64,000 nucleotides of DNA from Ceratorhiza oryzae-sativae (lineage: Eukaryota; Basidiomycota; Agaricomycetes; Cantharellales; Ceratobasidiaceae), in assembly GCA_030998015.1 (NCBI GenBank), contig JARWMV010000232.1, positions 1,426,001-1,490,000 on the forward strand, written 5' to 3'. Below, piece after piece: positions 22,380 through 34,853 of the stretch. A program made the translations under genes and the position numbers. The notes below the pieces were generated by a model that was not told the origin of the DNA, ran no database searches, and saw only the letters and a list, made by a program, of their open reading frames with translations. The first letter of the stretch is position 1. Every line of letters begins with the position of its first letter.

Positions 22380-23332
22380 ATGCCTGCTGAATACTTTTTG
22401 CCCAACACACAATCCAGCAGTTTGACCCTAGGGGCAACGTCTGATTCCGTGGCTGGCCTCATTGATGGTGCTACTGGAGTCTCGTGCCCCGGATTACTCG
22501 TCCCTACACCACAGCCTACTGTCCAAGAGCTAACCGACCAAGTGAATGCTCTACGCGCCCAGCTTCGCGATGCACGTCTCGCAGATAGCAAACAGCGTGG
22601 CCAGATCAAGAACCAGGCTGTGTCTATTCGCGAGCTTACTTCCAGTCTACAATCCGTCATCTACGATCGCGAACAATGCGAAATTGACCTCAAAAACGAA
22701 CGCAAAGCTCATCGCGCGGCTGAAAAAAAGGTCACGCTCATCGCTTCAAACCACGCGAGCGCGATTAATCGATTGGCGTCTCAGTCGGTCGAAGTCAAAG
22801 CTTTGTGCAACGAGAGGGACTATCTGACTAACGATTGTCTACGAACGAAGGAGCAGCTGCAGAGCGCACGGAATCATCTCAAGAAGACTAAGCAAGAGTT
22901 AGAGGATACCGGGTCGACCTTGGTTTCGTTCAAACATGTGAGTGTTTGTAGTCTAAAGTAGTACGGTTGACTGAAAATAAGAGCCAGCGAGAGCAATGCC
23001 TAACGGAGGAGCTCGCACAAGTGAAATTCGAACTGCGAGCCCGTGACCGTAAAGTCAAGTTTTTAGAGGATGCCCTTGACCGGCAGCACAAGAACAATGC
23101 GCTCCTCAAGGCCGACTATCGCGAGATCGATTTTACTCGAGTCCCCAATGTACCCATCACGGTCTGCCCACCTCAATCGCCTCTTTCCAAGTCAAGTCCT
23201 TCTGGTATGGATCGCACTCCCCTTGCCAACCTCGAAACCAACAAAGTACCTACGGCTCGGAAGCGCACGCGTGATGTATGCGATGACGAGAACAGTGAGA
23301 AACGCAAAGCCTCTTTGAGCTATTACTATTAA
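22380..23332 (+). CDS. Coiled-coil protein of unknown function
   Basis: Two exons, joined over a ~44-nt intron that starts after ...LVSFKH at about 22938. I do not recognise the family. The first 50 residues are Ser/Thr/Gly-rich. Residues about 55-250 form a long heptad-like coiled coil (VQELTDQVNALRAQLRDARL, then EQCEIDLKNERKAHRAAEKK, ERDYLTNDCLRTKEQLQSAR), continuing in exon 2 (QCLTEELAQVKFELRARDRK). The tail has Ser-Pro sites (PPQSPLSKSSPSGMDRTPL) and a basic cluster (ARKRTRDVCDDENSEKRK), which suggests a phospho-regulated nuclear or cytoskeletal protein. That is inference from composition. Confidence 0.75.
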
Positions 23333-23910
23333 TATGCCATTCGTTTGATCATATCTTAGCGAAAAATAGCAAGTGTATCGTCGGGGACAATGGCCATGAA
23401 GCAGCAGCCCAACAAACCGGACGCCGTCGTACCCGGCTCAAATTGTCAACCAGAAGCAATTCATATCTTCCAATGGGGTGTTTGCACGGCTCTGGGAATA
23501 TTATTTAGGCTCAAGAAGCTTCTATGCTATATGAATTCTGAGTCGTTACGCTTTGAACTCTTTAAGACGTCATTTGTTCCACATTCACTCCTTCTGGTCG
23601 CTTAGGTGATCATCCATTCGTTAGTACTGTATTATATCAATGTATTATTAATTTCACGCTACGCTGTGGCGTAATCGAAGCTCCTTTTGTGGTTAAATAG
23701 GTATGAACGTGGCAGAAGTATGTTTGGACTTGAGAGGTTGTGGTATGGTCGAAGTGGCGATCAATCACGTGGGGACCAGTCTTTCTGGCGGCGCTTCCTG
23801 TTTGTGTCTTCAAGCTCACCTCTCCAGGTGCCTACAGATTAGCGTACTGATCATTAGGGCCTCTTGCTCTACGAAATATTTCAGACAGAATTTAGCATCG
23901 ACTAATTACA
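23333..23910. other. Intergenic region, nothing recognised
   Basis: No RNA gene, repeat or supported coding region seen between the coiled-coil gene and the ABCF gene. Confidence 0.5.
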
Positions 23911-26900
23911 ATGGACATTGATATTGCCGATGAAATCCGAGAGCTTGTTCCCAGGACAGAAGAAATTCTAGTTGAGTATCTGGCTGGATACATCGAGGAT
24001 GCAGATGAAGACGAGGATATCATATCTGTGACCCGCTCTTTCCTCGAATCTCCTGCGGAAGGGGGAAGCGAGGCGGGGCTAGAGACTCTGCTTGCAAAAA
24101 TCGAACGCTACCTGGAGGAGAAACGAGTCGCCGATGGCAAGGCTAAGCAACCGACGCTTACTCGGCTCGACAAGGTTGTCGATATGAGTCAAGCATCTGC
24201 CATGTCCAATACAATTGCTATGTCGGAGGGTGTTGATCTTTCTTCTATTAACAAGGGAAAGTAAGTGCTCCGAGTCCAGACAACCTGTCGTATGTCAACT
24301 GCTCCCACTAGAGCGTCGAGGGTGGACATGAAGAAGCTCGAAAAGGCCGAAGCCAAAATCAAAGTAACAGACTCGTCTACCTTTAACGCCCCGTGGTTAA
24401 CATCCACATCCGCTATTAGGCCAAGATCGAGAAGCGATCACGACGCGACTTGTACGAAGGGTCAAAGCTTATCGATATGCAAAAGAAACAGGTTCGTGTA
24501 TTCTGCAAAGTTTCCCCATGTCTTGTTCATAACTATGGCAAATAGCAATCCTACGAAGAAATGTTTCTCAAGGTACTTGAGGTTGGTGCCGAAGGATTAA
24601 CTCATTATCAACGAGTTGTAGGTCAACTCTTTGGAAGCTCGTGCGGCAGGCAAAGGAAAAAGCAAGGACATTCATCTGCCAGCAATCGACGTTACTTTTG
24701 GATCTCATCGGATCTTGTACGTTGTCTCCCACCAAAGGCAACTTGGACTGACAAGTTGTCTTTAGGCAAGGTGCTAGTCTGACTCTTGCTCATGGTCGCC
24801 GGTATGGTTTGATTGGACGTAACGGCGTCGGTGAGCATATGCGCCCTAATACATAGAGTGTATGGCTCAATGGCATTCTCAGGAAAATCGACATTACTCC
24901 GACATATTGCAATGCGTGAGGTACCTGTTCCTGCCCACATATCCATATTATTTGTAGAACAAGAGGTAATCACTGTTTTACTCATCGCCCATTCTATGGC
25001 GCTAACCCATATTAGATAGTGGGGGATGAGACTACGGCGCTGGAATCTGTTCTCAAAGCCGATGTTTGGTACGCAACCAACGTGTATGTTGAGCGCCTGT
25101 TTGATAAGTTTCCTAGGCGCGACCGCTTGTTGAAAGAAGAAAAGATCCTAAATGAGCGTCTTCTCAAATTGGAGGAAGCCGGAGGCGACGATCGTGCCGC
25201 CGAGGAAGCCAAAGAGAATTGTCTGCTCAGCTCGCCGACGTACACACTCGTCTAGCTGAAATGGAGGCTGAGAGTGGCCCTGCGAGGGCTGCATCCCTTC
25301 TGGCCGGTCAGCTACAGTTTTTCTCTCGCTTCCCAAATACAACCGTCTCATGAACTCCCAGGTCTCGGGTTCTCAGAGTCTGATCAACACAGGGCTACAA
25401 AGACATTCAGTGGTGGCTGGAGGCGCGTTCTATTCTTTCCTATTCCTAGCCTTAGCTAATCAGTCTATTGTCCAGGATGCGGCTCGCCCTCGCTCGTGCC
25501 CTATTCGTGAAGCCAGACTTACTTATGCTGGACGAACCTTCCAACCACATCGATTTGAATGCTCTTGCATGGCTAGAAGACTACTTACAAACCTGGCCTA
25601 GCACGTTGCTCGTCGTATCTCACGACCGCGCCTTCCTCGATGCCGTTGCTACGGATATTGTTCACCAACACTCCGCGCGACTGGACTACTACAAAGGAAA
25701 TTTCACCCAGTTTTACGCTACCAAAACTGAGCGGGACCGCAACGCACGCAAGGAATATGAGACTCAGATGGCATATAGGGCTCATCTGCAAGCATTCATT
25801 GACCGTTGGCGCTATAACGCCAACCGTGCTGCCCAAGCTCAGAGTAAAATCAAAATACTAGAAAAGCTGCCTGAGCTTGAGCCACCAGAAGCCGAAGAGA
25901 CCGAGAAATTCAAGTTCGTTATTCGAATTCCAACTGCTTCCAAATCGCTGAACCCCGCACTCGAATTAGGTTCCCTGAGACCGAGAAAATATCACCTCCC
26001 CTGCTACAACTCTCAGATGTATCATTTGGTTATACGCCGGATAACATCATCCTTCACAACGTGAGCATCGATATTGGCTTGGATTCTCGAATTGCTGTTG
26101 TTGGTGTGTCCTTGCTTCCTCTTGGCTACTTCCTTGACGTTCGACTGAATTTCTTGAACAGGGCCAAACGGAGCCGGTATGAACTATCACATGGGATCTC
26201 TTATAGCAGCTTACCAGCGCATATACATGTTTAGGGAAATCTACTATGTGCGTGTATTCGAATACCCAAACCGATAGATCTTGCTTATATAGTTGAATAG
26301 GATAAAGCTACTCACAGGCGAACTAAATCCTATGGGAGGGCAAGTCAATCGTAACGGAAGGCTGAGGATGTGCGTTCAGCTTTTGCGGCGGGTATCATGT
26401 CTTAATTGCTGCTTCTAGCGCATACTTTGGGCAGCATCATTTGGACACACTTACCCCAAACCTATCCCCAGTTGCATTTTTGGCCTCAAGGTTTCCGGGC
26501 AAGACCGAGCAAGAATATCGCCAGCACCTGGGTGCATTCGGGATCACCGGACTTACAGGGTAGGCCAAATATTCTATCTCGTGGCATTCTCTAAAAGAAC
26601 TGTTTCAGTCTGCAAACTATTGCCACGCTGTCCGGGGGTCAGAAAAGCCGTGTGGCATTCTCGGTTTTATCGATGCAACGGCCCCACCTTTTGCTGTTAG
26701 ATGAAGTACGCTTATTTCGTTATATCCAACGCTATTTGCTAAGGCTGATTATTATCAACAGCCGACCAACCATCTGGACATAGAGGCTAGTTGGATTTTT
26801 TGCGTAGTATGTATTGTGGTTAATTGACAACGAAAACAGGGACTGGACGCTCTCATGAGTGCACTTCAATCATGGAATGGCGGTGTTATTCTAATATCTC

Positions 26901-27135
26901 ACGATGAGCGCTTCATCACGACCGTCTCTAATGAGGTAAGGCAACCCCATCCGATTGTTCAAATAAAAGCTTGACTCTTCTGGTTAGCTTTGGGTCTGCG
27001 GAGATGGAAAGATAGCGAAATACAAAGGGGACGTTCAAGCATACAAGGTTCGTACCTATTCGTGTATGGCCGAGAGCTTCTCTCATATTGAATGTGCAGA
27101 GCCTGATTGTCAGCAATCTAAAGATGAGACCTTGA
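23911..27135 (+). CDS. GCN20: ABCF ATPase, GCN20/ABCF3 type, with an apparent frameshift and GC donor sites
   Basis: A soluble twin-ABC ATPase that in yeast binds ribosomes and Gcn1 to activate Gcn2. The N-terminal arm (MDIDIADEIRELVPRTEEIL) is the Gcn1-binding type. Domain 1 has RNGVGKST, TFSGGWR/MRLALARAL and MLDEPSNHIDLNALAW. The linker has RWRYNANRAAQAQSKIK. Domain 2 has GPNGAG/KST, TLSGGQKSRVAF, LLLDE/PTNHLDIE and LISHDERF, ending SLIVSNLKMRP-stop. About 17 short introns are needed. Oddities: at about 25211-25220 the frame slips by one base (AAEEAKE..ELSAQLADVHTRL). Two exon ends also have GC where GT is expected: AG|GCGCGT after FSGGW and GAG|GCTAGT after HLDIE. The motifs are otherwise intact. 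This could be a functional gene with sequence errors and rare GC-AG introns, or an early pseudogene. Confidence 0.85.
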
Positions 27136-29142
27136 ATGTCAAAACACGCATATGTTATATACTTGAAAATGATTGGTTTGATGAGCACATTTATTCTTGC
27201 CCAGCTACTCTATACGTGGGTACTCGACCCTGCGGCCCGGAAATTGCCTAGACCATGTGCCGGCCTCACAGGTTGCGCCGCTTGGCTAGGCTAAACTCTT
27301 GTACGGCAGGTCACCTGAACTGGGTTATCTCATCTACAGTGCCGAATCCACCAATGACCGACATCGAATACGCCCGACGCGGACGATTCCTAATATCGGT
27401 AAAATGTCGTCCATATTATAGTAAGTTGACCTTGTCTTCTGGTAATCTGGCACACCGTTAGAACTTCGCGACTGACTAGTCATGTGAGCCTAGTGATCTT
27501 CAAAGCCAGTTAACCTCAACCTCGTCCCAAGATTCCATGTTCCACAATCGATTGATTACATATGCTACAGTCTACAAAAACGGGCATAGCTTGCTCGATA
27601 CACCAGAATAATATAAGCGCATGGCTTCGGTGAAGGACGGGTGAGCTTCTTAATCAATTATCGTAACTAATCCAACTGACCTTTGTTTATTTCACACGCA
27701 CAAGGCTAATGGGCGGGCGTTCTATCTGGTCCCAGCGGTTTGTACCCGCGCGCCTTGTGATGCCCCCTTCGGTTCGTTCGGTTCGTTGGGCGCATCCGGC
27801 CGAGGCCGCGAGTCTAGATATGGCTGGGAGGGTACCACGAAAGGGGGTTGGGGGAGGGTGGTCACTGGGACAGGCATGTGGTGCAAAGCAAACTCCGACT
27901 GTATGGGTGGGCGGGTAGGCTTATGTGAGTGGGGATACGAAGTTTGACGATGGGGCCAGGCCGAAGAGCCAAGCTCATTTATACTCCCAGATCGAAATAT
28001 GTTTGGACGCCCCTTATATCGCCACATGTTTGGCTACTCATGAAATGCGCTTGCTCATGGCGGTTCGATATGCACATCAGCATATAGAATCAAGGGCCAC
28101 TCTCACTCTTTCTATCCCAAGTAACTACCCCTATCCTGAGATTTGCCATCCATAGGCGGTTGTGGCGCCCACTTGTCTCAGCCAATCCTTTCAGCGCCAC
28201 TCGGGACTTCAACTGACTCCATGCCGGGCTGTATGCTGTGCGCAAGAGCCCGAACGTTCGAGCGAGCAAAGGGTTGGCGATGCCTCAATCAAATTCCATG
28301 GTGACTACAAATCGGAACGCTGCTTGGGCGCGTGTTCGCGCATCAATAGCAGATCTCCGGTTAATGGAACTTGGTGCTTATAAGATCATCCCCCGAGTGC
28401 CATAATGAGTTTTGTGGCACCACAGCCGACGGCCATGATCTCAACCCGATTTTGGGCCGCATACTACAAGCAGCTCCTACTTACAAATATTCAAAAGCGC
28501 ATCAACTAGCCCACTATATTTGGCTGGTAGATAGCAACGGCGGTGCTATGTAAAGTATAGGTACCGCTTTCACAGGTCACCAGATAACACCAGCTGCAGG
28601 ACAAAATAGTTGCTGTGCGCTGCGCTTCAAAATTTGCTGCGTGTAAAGTGTTTGCGATTCACATGTGTCAGCAACATACAGCCCTCGCTCCAGCTATGTC
28701 TCGGCAGAGACACATTACGTTGGGTCCCCGGACGTAACGGTTAGGCTGTTCGACGAAGTGACGCCGATGAACGGCTTCGCGAAGGGTAATAAATGGAGAT
28801 GATCGCCGTTTTGGTGCAAGCCGCATGGTATTACTCTCCTGGAGAGCGTTCTAAACAAGCAAACACCTTTGGCTCCTATTCAACCACCAGGCAGAGTCTA
28901 GAACCGAATACGTTTCCGTTAGTGAGCCTGAACGTTGGCTCCCGGGGACTAGGGATTCCGTGCGGCACTTCTCAATGATCGACGCCAATAGCTCCAGCTA
29001 AACCCAATATATTAGGATGCAGAATTCTAAGAACACGGCTGCACAGTACACCAGAACACAAGGATGAAGCAAATACAACTTCAGATACAATAATAAAGTA
29101 TTATTAATAAATAAGCCAGCGCAAGAACATGGTGAGGCTACG
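27136..29142. other. 2-kb gene-free region
   Basis: No supported gene between the ABCF gene and the F-box-like gene. Only short open frames without motifs are present. CpG content is normal, so it does not look like a methylation-decayed repeat. A small direct repeat of TTCGGTTCG occurs near 27772-27790. Confidence 0.5.
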
Positions 29143-30397
29143 CTACTCGATGTTCCAGGTTAGGTTTCCCGGAAAGCTGACGTTGCAGAGCGATGGACAA
29201 TGGTTGTAGAAACCCTGCAAAAGATCAAGTTGAGTTTTATGGCTGATCACGACCTGAGCAGTAGGGTCGTTGTCTCCTAGAACGAATTGGAGGTACCTCA
29301 GGCGAGGGAACCGAGTGAGAAGTGGTACTACGCGCCAATACAGACCCTATATGCGCAGATAATACATCAGCACCGGTCAATAAATTGGCAAACCCAATGC
29401 TTACGTGGCTAAAGGTCCCTCGTGTGGCGAAAAGGCTAAGTTTTTGTACATGCGTCAACAAGAGTGAGCATTGGTAGACAAAATCAACGCAATGCAGCTC
29501 TTCGCCTGCAGTCATGGGATCGAAAGCAACTCCGAGGTGATCAACTTCGACGGTAGTTTTAGCGAGGCTGCTCAAGTCCAGTGTCACAGGACCATTTAGC
29601 CCGAAACAGACACTTCTGACTGGGCGACCTACAACCGCCGGCAAGACCGCTTGTGGGGTTCCAAATATTATGCCGAGATTCGGAAGCTCATGAGACCGGA
29701 GCGGGAATGCCTTGGTGCGGGTAAGGATTAGGTCACGGAGTAGGGGTTTGGTGGCCAGCCAGTTTGCCAGGATATCGTCGAATTCTAGGGATGTCTTGAA
29801 CCAGCGGAGTTCGGCAGAGCACCCCTGCAATACCCATGATTTATCCCCTGGAAGACAGTTAATCTCGTGAGAAATAACTTCAAAAGTGGACATACCTGGT
29901 ATTTCAAAAGCCAAAGAACGCAAGTTTACCATGTGGCGCAGCGCCCTCGCGAGCAGGCGATAAATGCTTCCTACCGGTTCGGCTTGCTTGAATGAGACTG
30001 TATACGATCGAACGTACGCTGCTAGTTCCGGTGATTGAGCCAAAGTGCGTATCAACATAAGTGAGTGTCTCGGTGTCTTTTTGGCGATCACACGATACAG
30101 GAGCCGGGTACACTCGTGGTAGAAAAGCCGGTTGGCAAGCGCCGCCTGCGACACTGGAAACCAGCAGTCAGACGTGGATACAACAACCGGCACTACGTAA
30201 CTACACTTACGAGTATGTTCATTCAGCTGTATCAATATCATTCCGATGACCTCGATTGGTAGGTTGATCATATTCCGAGGTTTTGATATGTGCGAGCTCG
30301 CCGACCGCTGTAGCCTAATAGCACCATAGTAGCCATGGGTTTGTGGCGCAAGTGAAACCGAAAGACATAGACGGGAATTGTGCTTGCTAGAGGGCAT
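29143..30397 (-). CDS. F-box/LRR-like protein of the agaricomycete expanded family
   Basis: The F-box-like start SKPRNMINLPIEVIGMILIQL is preceded by a 40-residue basic leader; an alternative start is the Met of MINLPIEVIG. An intron after NEHT restores LSQAALANRLFYHECTRLLY. Another near 29850-29895 joins FEIP to GDKSWVLQGC. A third, after GTFSH, joins to GLYWRVVPLLTRFPRLRYLQF. The C-terminus (LLQGFYNHCPSLCNVSFPGN, then LTWNIE-stop) is the leucine-rich ending seen in large F-box families of these fungi. Such proteins usually act as substrate adaptors of SCF ubiquitin ligases; the target is unknown. A TATA-like site lies about 35 bp upstream. Confidence 0.72.
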
Positions 30398-30835
30398 AGT
30401 GAGCTAGGGTAGGTCAAGGGGGAGCAACGTGGTTTATATCGCCTACGCTACGTGATGTTGGACGCTCCTAGTCCTGTGGCTCGACGGGAGAACGTTGGTA
30501 ACCATGGTTGCAAGACCGGCAGTTCGAGCAGAGGTCTGGATCGGTTATATAGTGAGCGCGCTACTCGGTTCATGCGCCAGAGACGCAACAGCTGGGAGAA
30601 CGAGGTAGCTGAGCAAATGGAAACAGCCATGCGTAGCACATGTGCTGCGGCTCGTGCGTGAGCCCGTGGACTTTTTTCCACTTCAGTGCATTCATGCATC
30701 GCAGTGACTGCGTGGAATGAAATGATCATCGCGTGTGTGACACCGCCACCGATTCGCCACAGGGGTCAGCCACAAATAATAGATTTAGCCGATACCCAAT
30801 GTACAACAAAGCAGCAACTCTGGAAATAGATCGCA
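30398..30835. other. Intergenic region
   Basis: Promoter of the F-box-like gene (minus strand GATATAAAC at about 30430-30438) and 3' flank of the CofD-like gene. No gene recognised. Confidence 0.5.
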
Positions 30836-33248
30836 TCAGTGACCTTCTCGACGTGCGACGTGATCCATTTGAATGATCGATAGGGCTCTACGAACACTCG
30901 AAGCGTCGTACAATATTTTCTCTCCTGGTGGGCCGTCTATCTCCACACAACGGACGCCCATGGCCTACGCTCCCGAATAAGTCAACGTTCCAAGGTAAAG
31001 TGCTATCCTGCTTACAGCTAGCTTATCTTCGTTGACTGGTATTCTTGACCCGCGAAGGTAGACGACGTGGGTCACGAAGGCTGAGATTGGGTAGTCTCTA
31101 AGGAGAAAATCGGGCGTCTGAGTCCCCTTTAGGGCTTTGTGTGACAGGCGGTCATGTCGGTTGAGGACACGGGCGATTGCGCTACGGACGGCGTAAGGTT
31201 TGTGGTATCAAGACTTAAAAAAAGCTCACCGAACGTAGTCTTCAGCAGAGTAGCCTTCTGTCTCTCGATCATTTTGTCCATTTACTACAAATTCAACGGT
31301 GAGCACAAGGCCATGCACAGCATAAATATAGCCCTACGCAATAAAACTTTGGCTTGGATAGAAGCCGATTTTGCGATCGCTGAAGCAACTCCGCGGAGGG
31401 CGAGGCACGGAATAATGCTGCGAGAACAAGGTTGCGTCAGTATACAAATTCACTGTCGTGAAACATGCCGCAGGACACACCTGGTCCAAAGTGAGCCACA
31501 ACTATAAACCAATGTTTTGCGTTTGCCAAGATTTTCAATAAAATCGGGGTTGGGAGAAGGGTATATCTCCTACAAGCGGACATGACAGACATATATGCGC
31601 GTCAGTGGCGCTTTTTCAACCACATGCAATGCGATACTCACCTGCCCGTACGCATTGATGTAGAATACTCCTAGAAGAGGTATTAGATCATGCGACTGCG
31701 AAGCATCGCAAACCTAGATATCACTTACGATTGATGCGCGACTCCAGTTTTTCGTATGCCGCTGCGCCTTCACCTTCCGGCGGCTTAGCAAACATGGCAT
31801 TCAGCCTGGAAGTGTCAACGGCCCCTGTCCCATCTTCGTCATCTTCATCCTCGTCTGGACTACCGAGAATTTCAGGCTCTTGTTCGCTTTGAGGCGTAGA
31901 CGCCCCCGCTAACACAGATGGCGCAGCGAGGGCGGACGGGACGGGATGGGATATTTCACATTGGCCAACGATAGTCTGGTGGTCTTCCTTGTAATCATGG
32001 GCTTTACATTAGACGTTACGTCGATCTCTAAAGATAATAGCTTACGAGTTCAGCGGCGATCGTGACAAACTGCAGAATTCATTAGAAAGACTTTATACAA
32101 AAGATAGTATGTGACATACGTGACTAGTGACCAGTACTGGAAGAACGTGGGCCTGGGTCGCATCTCGAAATGTCAGTCAAGTGACCGGCCGCTGGCGTTG
32201 ACCGACTATACCTGACTGCCTGTGATGCTAGAGAACAAGAAGATGGCGGAAGGTAATGACCGGAAGAACCCCTGTGCGGCTGCGAGGAAATAGTTTCCAA
32301 GACTTCCGTTCCGAAAGCAGAAATTCTTGTGGGCGCGCTTAAGAAGCTCTGATTCAAAATACACCAAGAAGCCTGCCGTAGGTTTCAGACTTTCAGCCAC
32401 TGCCCATCCCAATTGCTATGAGGGATGAACGGCTTGCCTCGAATAGTCTCTTTCCTATCCGGTGGGATTCCGGCCCAGAGCTTGCTTTTACCCTCGACGA
32501 TGTCTAAAACGGGATGAACATGTCATGTTGAATTTCAAGGCACCGTTTGACCAACCTCGCCATAGCTCTCTTGCCTCCCGTTCGCTACAGTCCGAAGGGA
32601 AGCGGTAGGATAGGAGGTTATGGATTGCTGGTCCTGGTGCGGGCAGAGGGGAATGAGCCTAATCAAGCGAGAGCGGATGTCGCCTAACGATGGATTTAGC
32701 GGGGGTAAGTGTGTGGTCAATATAACGTATAATCACCGATAGAGGGACCACCTATGTCAAGCAAAGGTTAGGCGTGACCGAGAAACACACCGTTGAATGG
32801 AACTTACCCAAAACTCGAATGATCTGTTGGAGTGGTTGTAAGATGGTGCTCGAAAGCTCGGAGCTATGAGTCAGCTTACCTCGCTCGAGCTTCCTCCGTT
32901 ATCAGAAACAGGTAGCACGTATGAGGCATCTTTGCCAAAGGCCTCGCATATGGCATTGCACCCAGTACCACCGGATATAACAATGAAAGAACCCAGGTCA
33001 GCATCTTCAGGCCGTGCTGGTGGGTGAAGATCCACCGAACTTGGTGCGACCGTCGAGGCAGGTGATCTCGAACGCTGCGGAGTTATTGAGGTAAATCTAA
33101 ACTCTTCCGACGAGCCTAGATTTGGAGCTGTTTTACGCGATAGGGGGCCAAAGATGTCTGATCCCAGGCTAGAGCGTCGAGATAGTGACGGCCTTGACGG
33201 TGAATTGGCACCCATAAAGCGGGAAGCCGAGGGATGCAGAAGAGACAT
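30836..33248 (-). CDS. CofD/YvcK-family (UPF0052) nucleotide-sugar/phosphotransferase-like protein
   Basis: The N-terminal ~75 residues are Ser/Pro-rich and disordered (MSLLHPSASRFMGANSPSRP). Then comes the Rossmann-type entry SFIVISGGTGCNAICEAFG with YVLPVSDNGGSSSE, the hallmark of CofD/YvcK proteins. Further blocks are LGDIRSRLIRLIP, EGKSKLWAGIPPDRKETIRG, FFFRNGSLGNYFLAAAQGFF and IYPSPNPDFIENLGKRKTLVYSCGSLWTR. The end is IIPCLALRGVASAIAKS, AKVLLLNGQNDRETEGYSAE and HVVYLRGSRIPVNEDKLA. An acidic low-complexity insert (SPDEDEDDEDGTG) sits before the catalytic C-terminal part. Introns are many and short. Bacterial YvcK binds UDP-GlcNAc and CofD makes a lactyl-phospho linkage; the fungal role is unknown. 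The last exon ends MDHVARREGH-stop. Confidence 0.87.
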
Positions 33249-34853
33249 TTTCGTTGAGTTGTTAAATATGGAAACAAATAGACCAGCTAACGGATTTGAT
33301 GTCGAGGGGTCGAGTACAGGTCTCGAACGTCTATTGGCGGAGCTCTATGGGGGACAATGAGTTGCCAAAGCGCGGATCCGCTGGGATTTATAGCTGTATT
33401 CAGGGAGGAGCCCACTGAGAAATCTGCGGAGTGCTCCGTGTCAATCTCGCGGGGTATATGCAGGTGCAGACGGGGAACAGGAGATGTGATCAACGTGTTC
33501 GAGGTCGTGGCTGATGTGTCAAGCCAATCATGGCAGTCGATCGGGTCATGTGACCTACAAACAAGCAAATACAGTATATGCGCTGGCTCGCATGCGGTTT
33601 GCTCGTTTCCTTGGATGTGGGTTCTCCCCCATCACATAACGAGCTTCGGGACTGGGCTCCGACGTTATCGTGCCCAACGCTCTTGGTGGAAATTCGATAC
33701 CCACAGTGCCGATCGCGTTGCGTACGGATCGACTGGGCCAGTGCAACCAGTTCTCCGGCTAGCTGTTCATCGGAATGTGTCAATGCACTCTTTTCAAATC
33801 GGCCAATGATAGGAGAAATGGTTCAGTGGCACTAGCACATCCATTTGACCGCTATGGGTCGGCTCTTGGTACGTACAAAGTCGCATACCACTTTGCTCTG
33901 TTGCATAAATTTACCAAATGCCGACCCCAGACCTGGCGGCTCCACATCCAAGGACCGGTATACGACATGCACTAGTCTTCTTGCGGGGTAGACGCGTCAG
34001 AAACCCGAATGGACCATCAACACGTTGCTCTGACCTACACAGTACGGACGGCGTCGAGTAGCCTCAAAAATGATATTTCGTGGCGTTGGGGTGGGAAGTC
34101 CGTATTCATGACGCTCGCATCTGCCACCCGCATCGCACATTGAGACGGCGTTGTCGATCCAAGGTAACCCCATTCCGCAATGAGCTCCGCCATCCGTGAG
34201 AGTCTCTTAATCTCCCTGGATGACCGAGTTCACCGGTGTTGCGCGGGTTTTTAATTCAAGGGAGGTCTAGGCGCACATGAAGGAGGGGTTGAGAATCCTC
34301 GAGTTTTCAAGCGACTGTGCGCCATTTACCTAAGATTTAAACGTTTAAGCTACGAGTTAGGATTACCCACTTTGGACCCCAAGGGGGGGGGGTAGTACGT
34401 GGCAACAATTCATCTCGCTCATTCTGGGCATCATCAACTCTTGTCACCGAAATGTTAGAGAGTATCTGAAGGCTTTTACCGCGTCGTTCATAAATGTCTC
34501 CTTTAGGTCACGTGGGGCGAAGTATTGTAGTACGTCATGCGGCTAGAATCAACAAACGACCAACAGAACATTCGTGTTTGGTGGCAAACACAAACGCTCA
34601 TATACTTTCATTGGGCGTTTCTTGTGTGGATCATTTGACTATTTGGTTAGGAATCGATCTAGTTATTTGCTTGTGAGATACGATATCTTTGGTACGTTTG
34701 GTTGGTACGAACAGAGAGAGTTAATCTTTCTGACACATAGCCGTGTAGAGGTCACCTTGCACACTCCTGCCGAAAGACAAGACAAGCGTTGCTTGATCAA
34801 GTAAGTCATTTGCACAGCCTATTTTACAACCTGTACCAAACCTGTTTGCAGAC
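33249..34853. other. 1.6-kb intergenic region
   Basis: Divergent region between the CofD-like gene (-) and the OXR1-like gene (+). Open frames up to 150 codons occur around 33357-33835 on both strands, without motifs. A run of ten G lies at 34383-34392. Nothing else recognised. Confidence 0.5.

Noticed and set aside
27136..29142. Possible degenerate transposon in the 2-kb gene-free region
   Set aside because: No inverted repeats, transposase-like blocks or CpG depletion could be found.
33357..33835. A 150-codon plus frame and a 97-codon minus frame
   Set aside because: Neither shows a motif or convincing continuation; left as intergenic, though a small unknown gene cannot be excluded.
34383..34392. 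Run of ten G as a possible telomeric or G-quadruplex signal
   Set aside because: A single isolated homopolymer without repeated G tracts; more likely a mononucleotide tract or assembly artefact.
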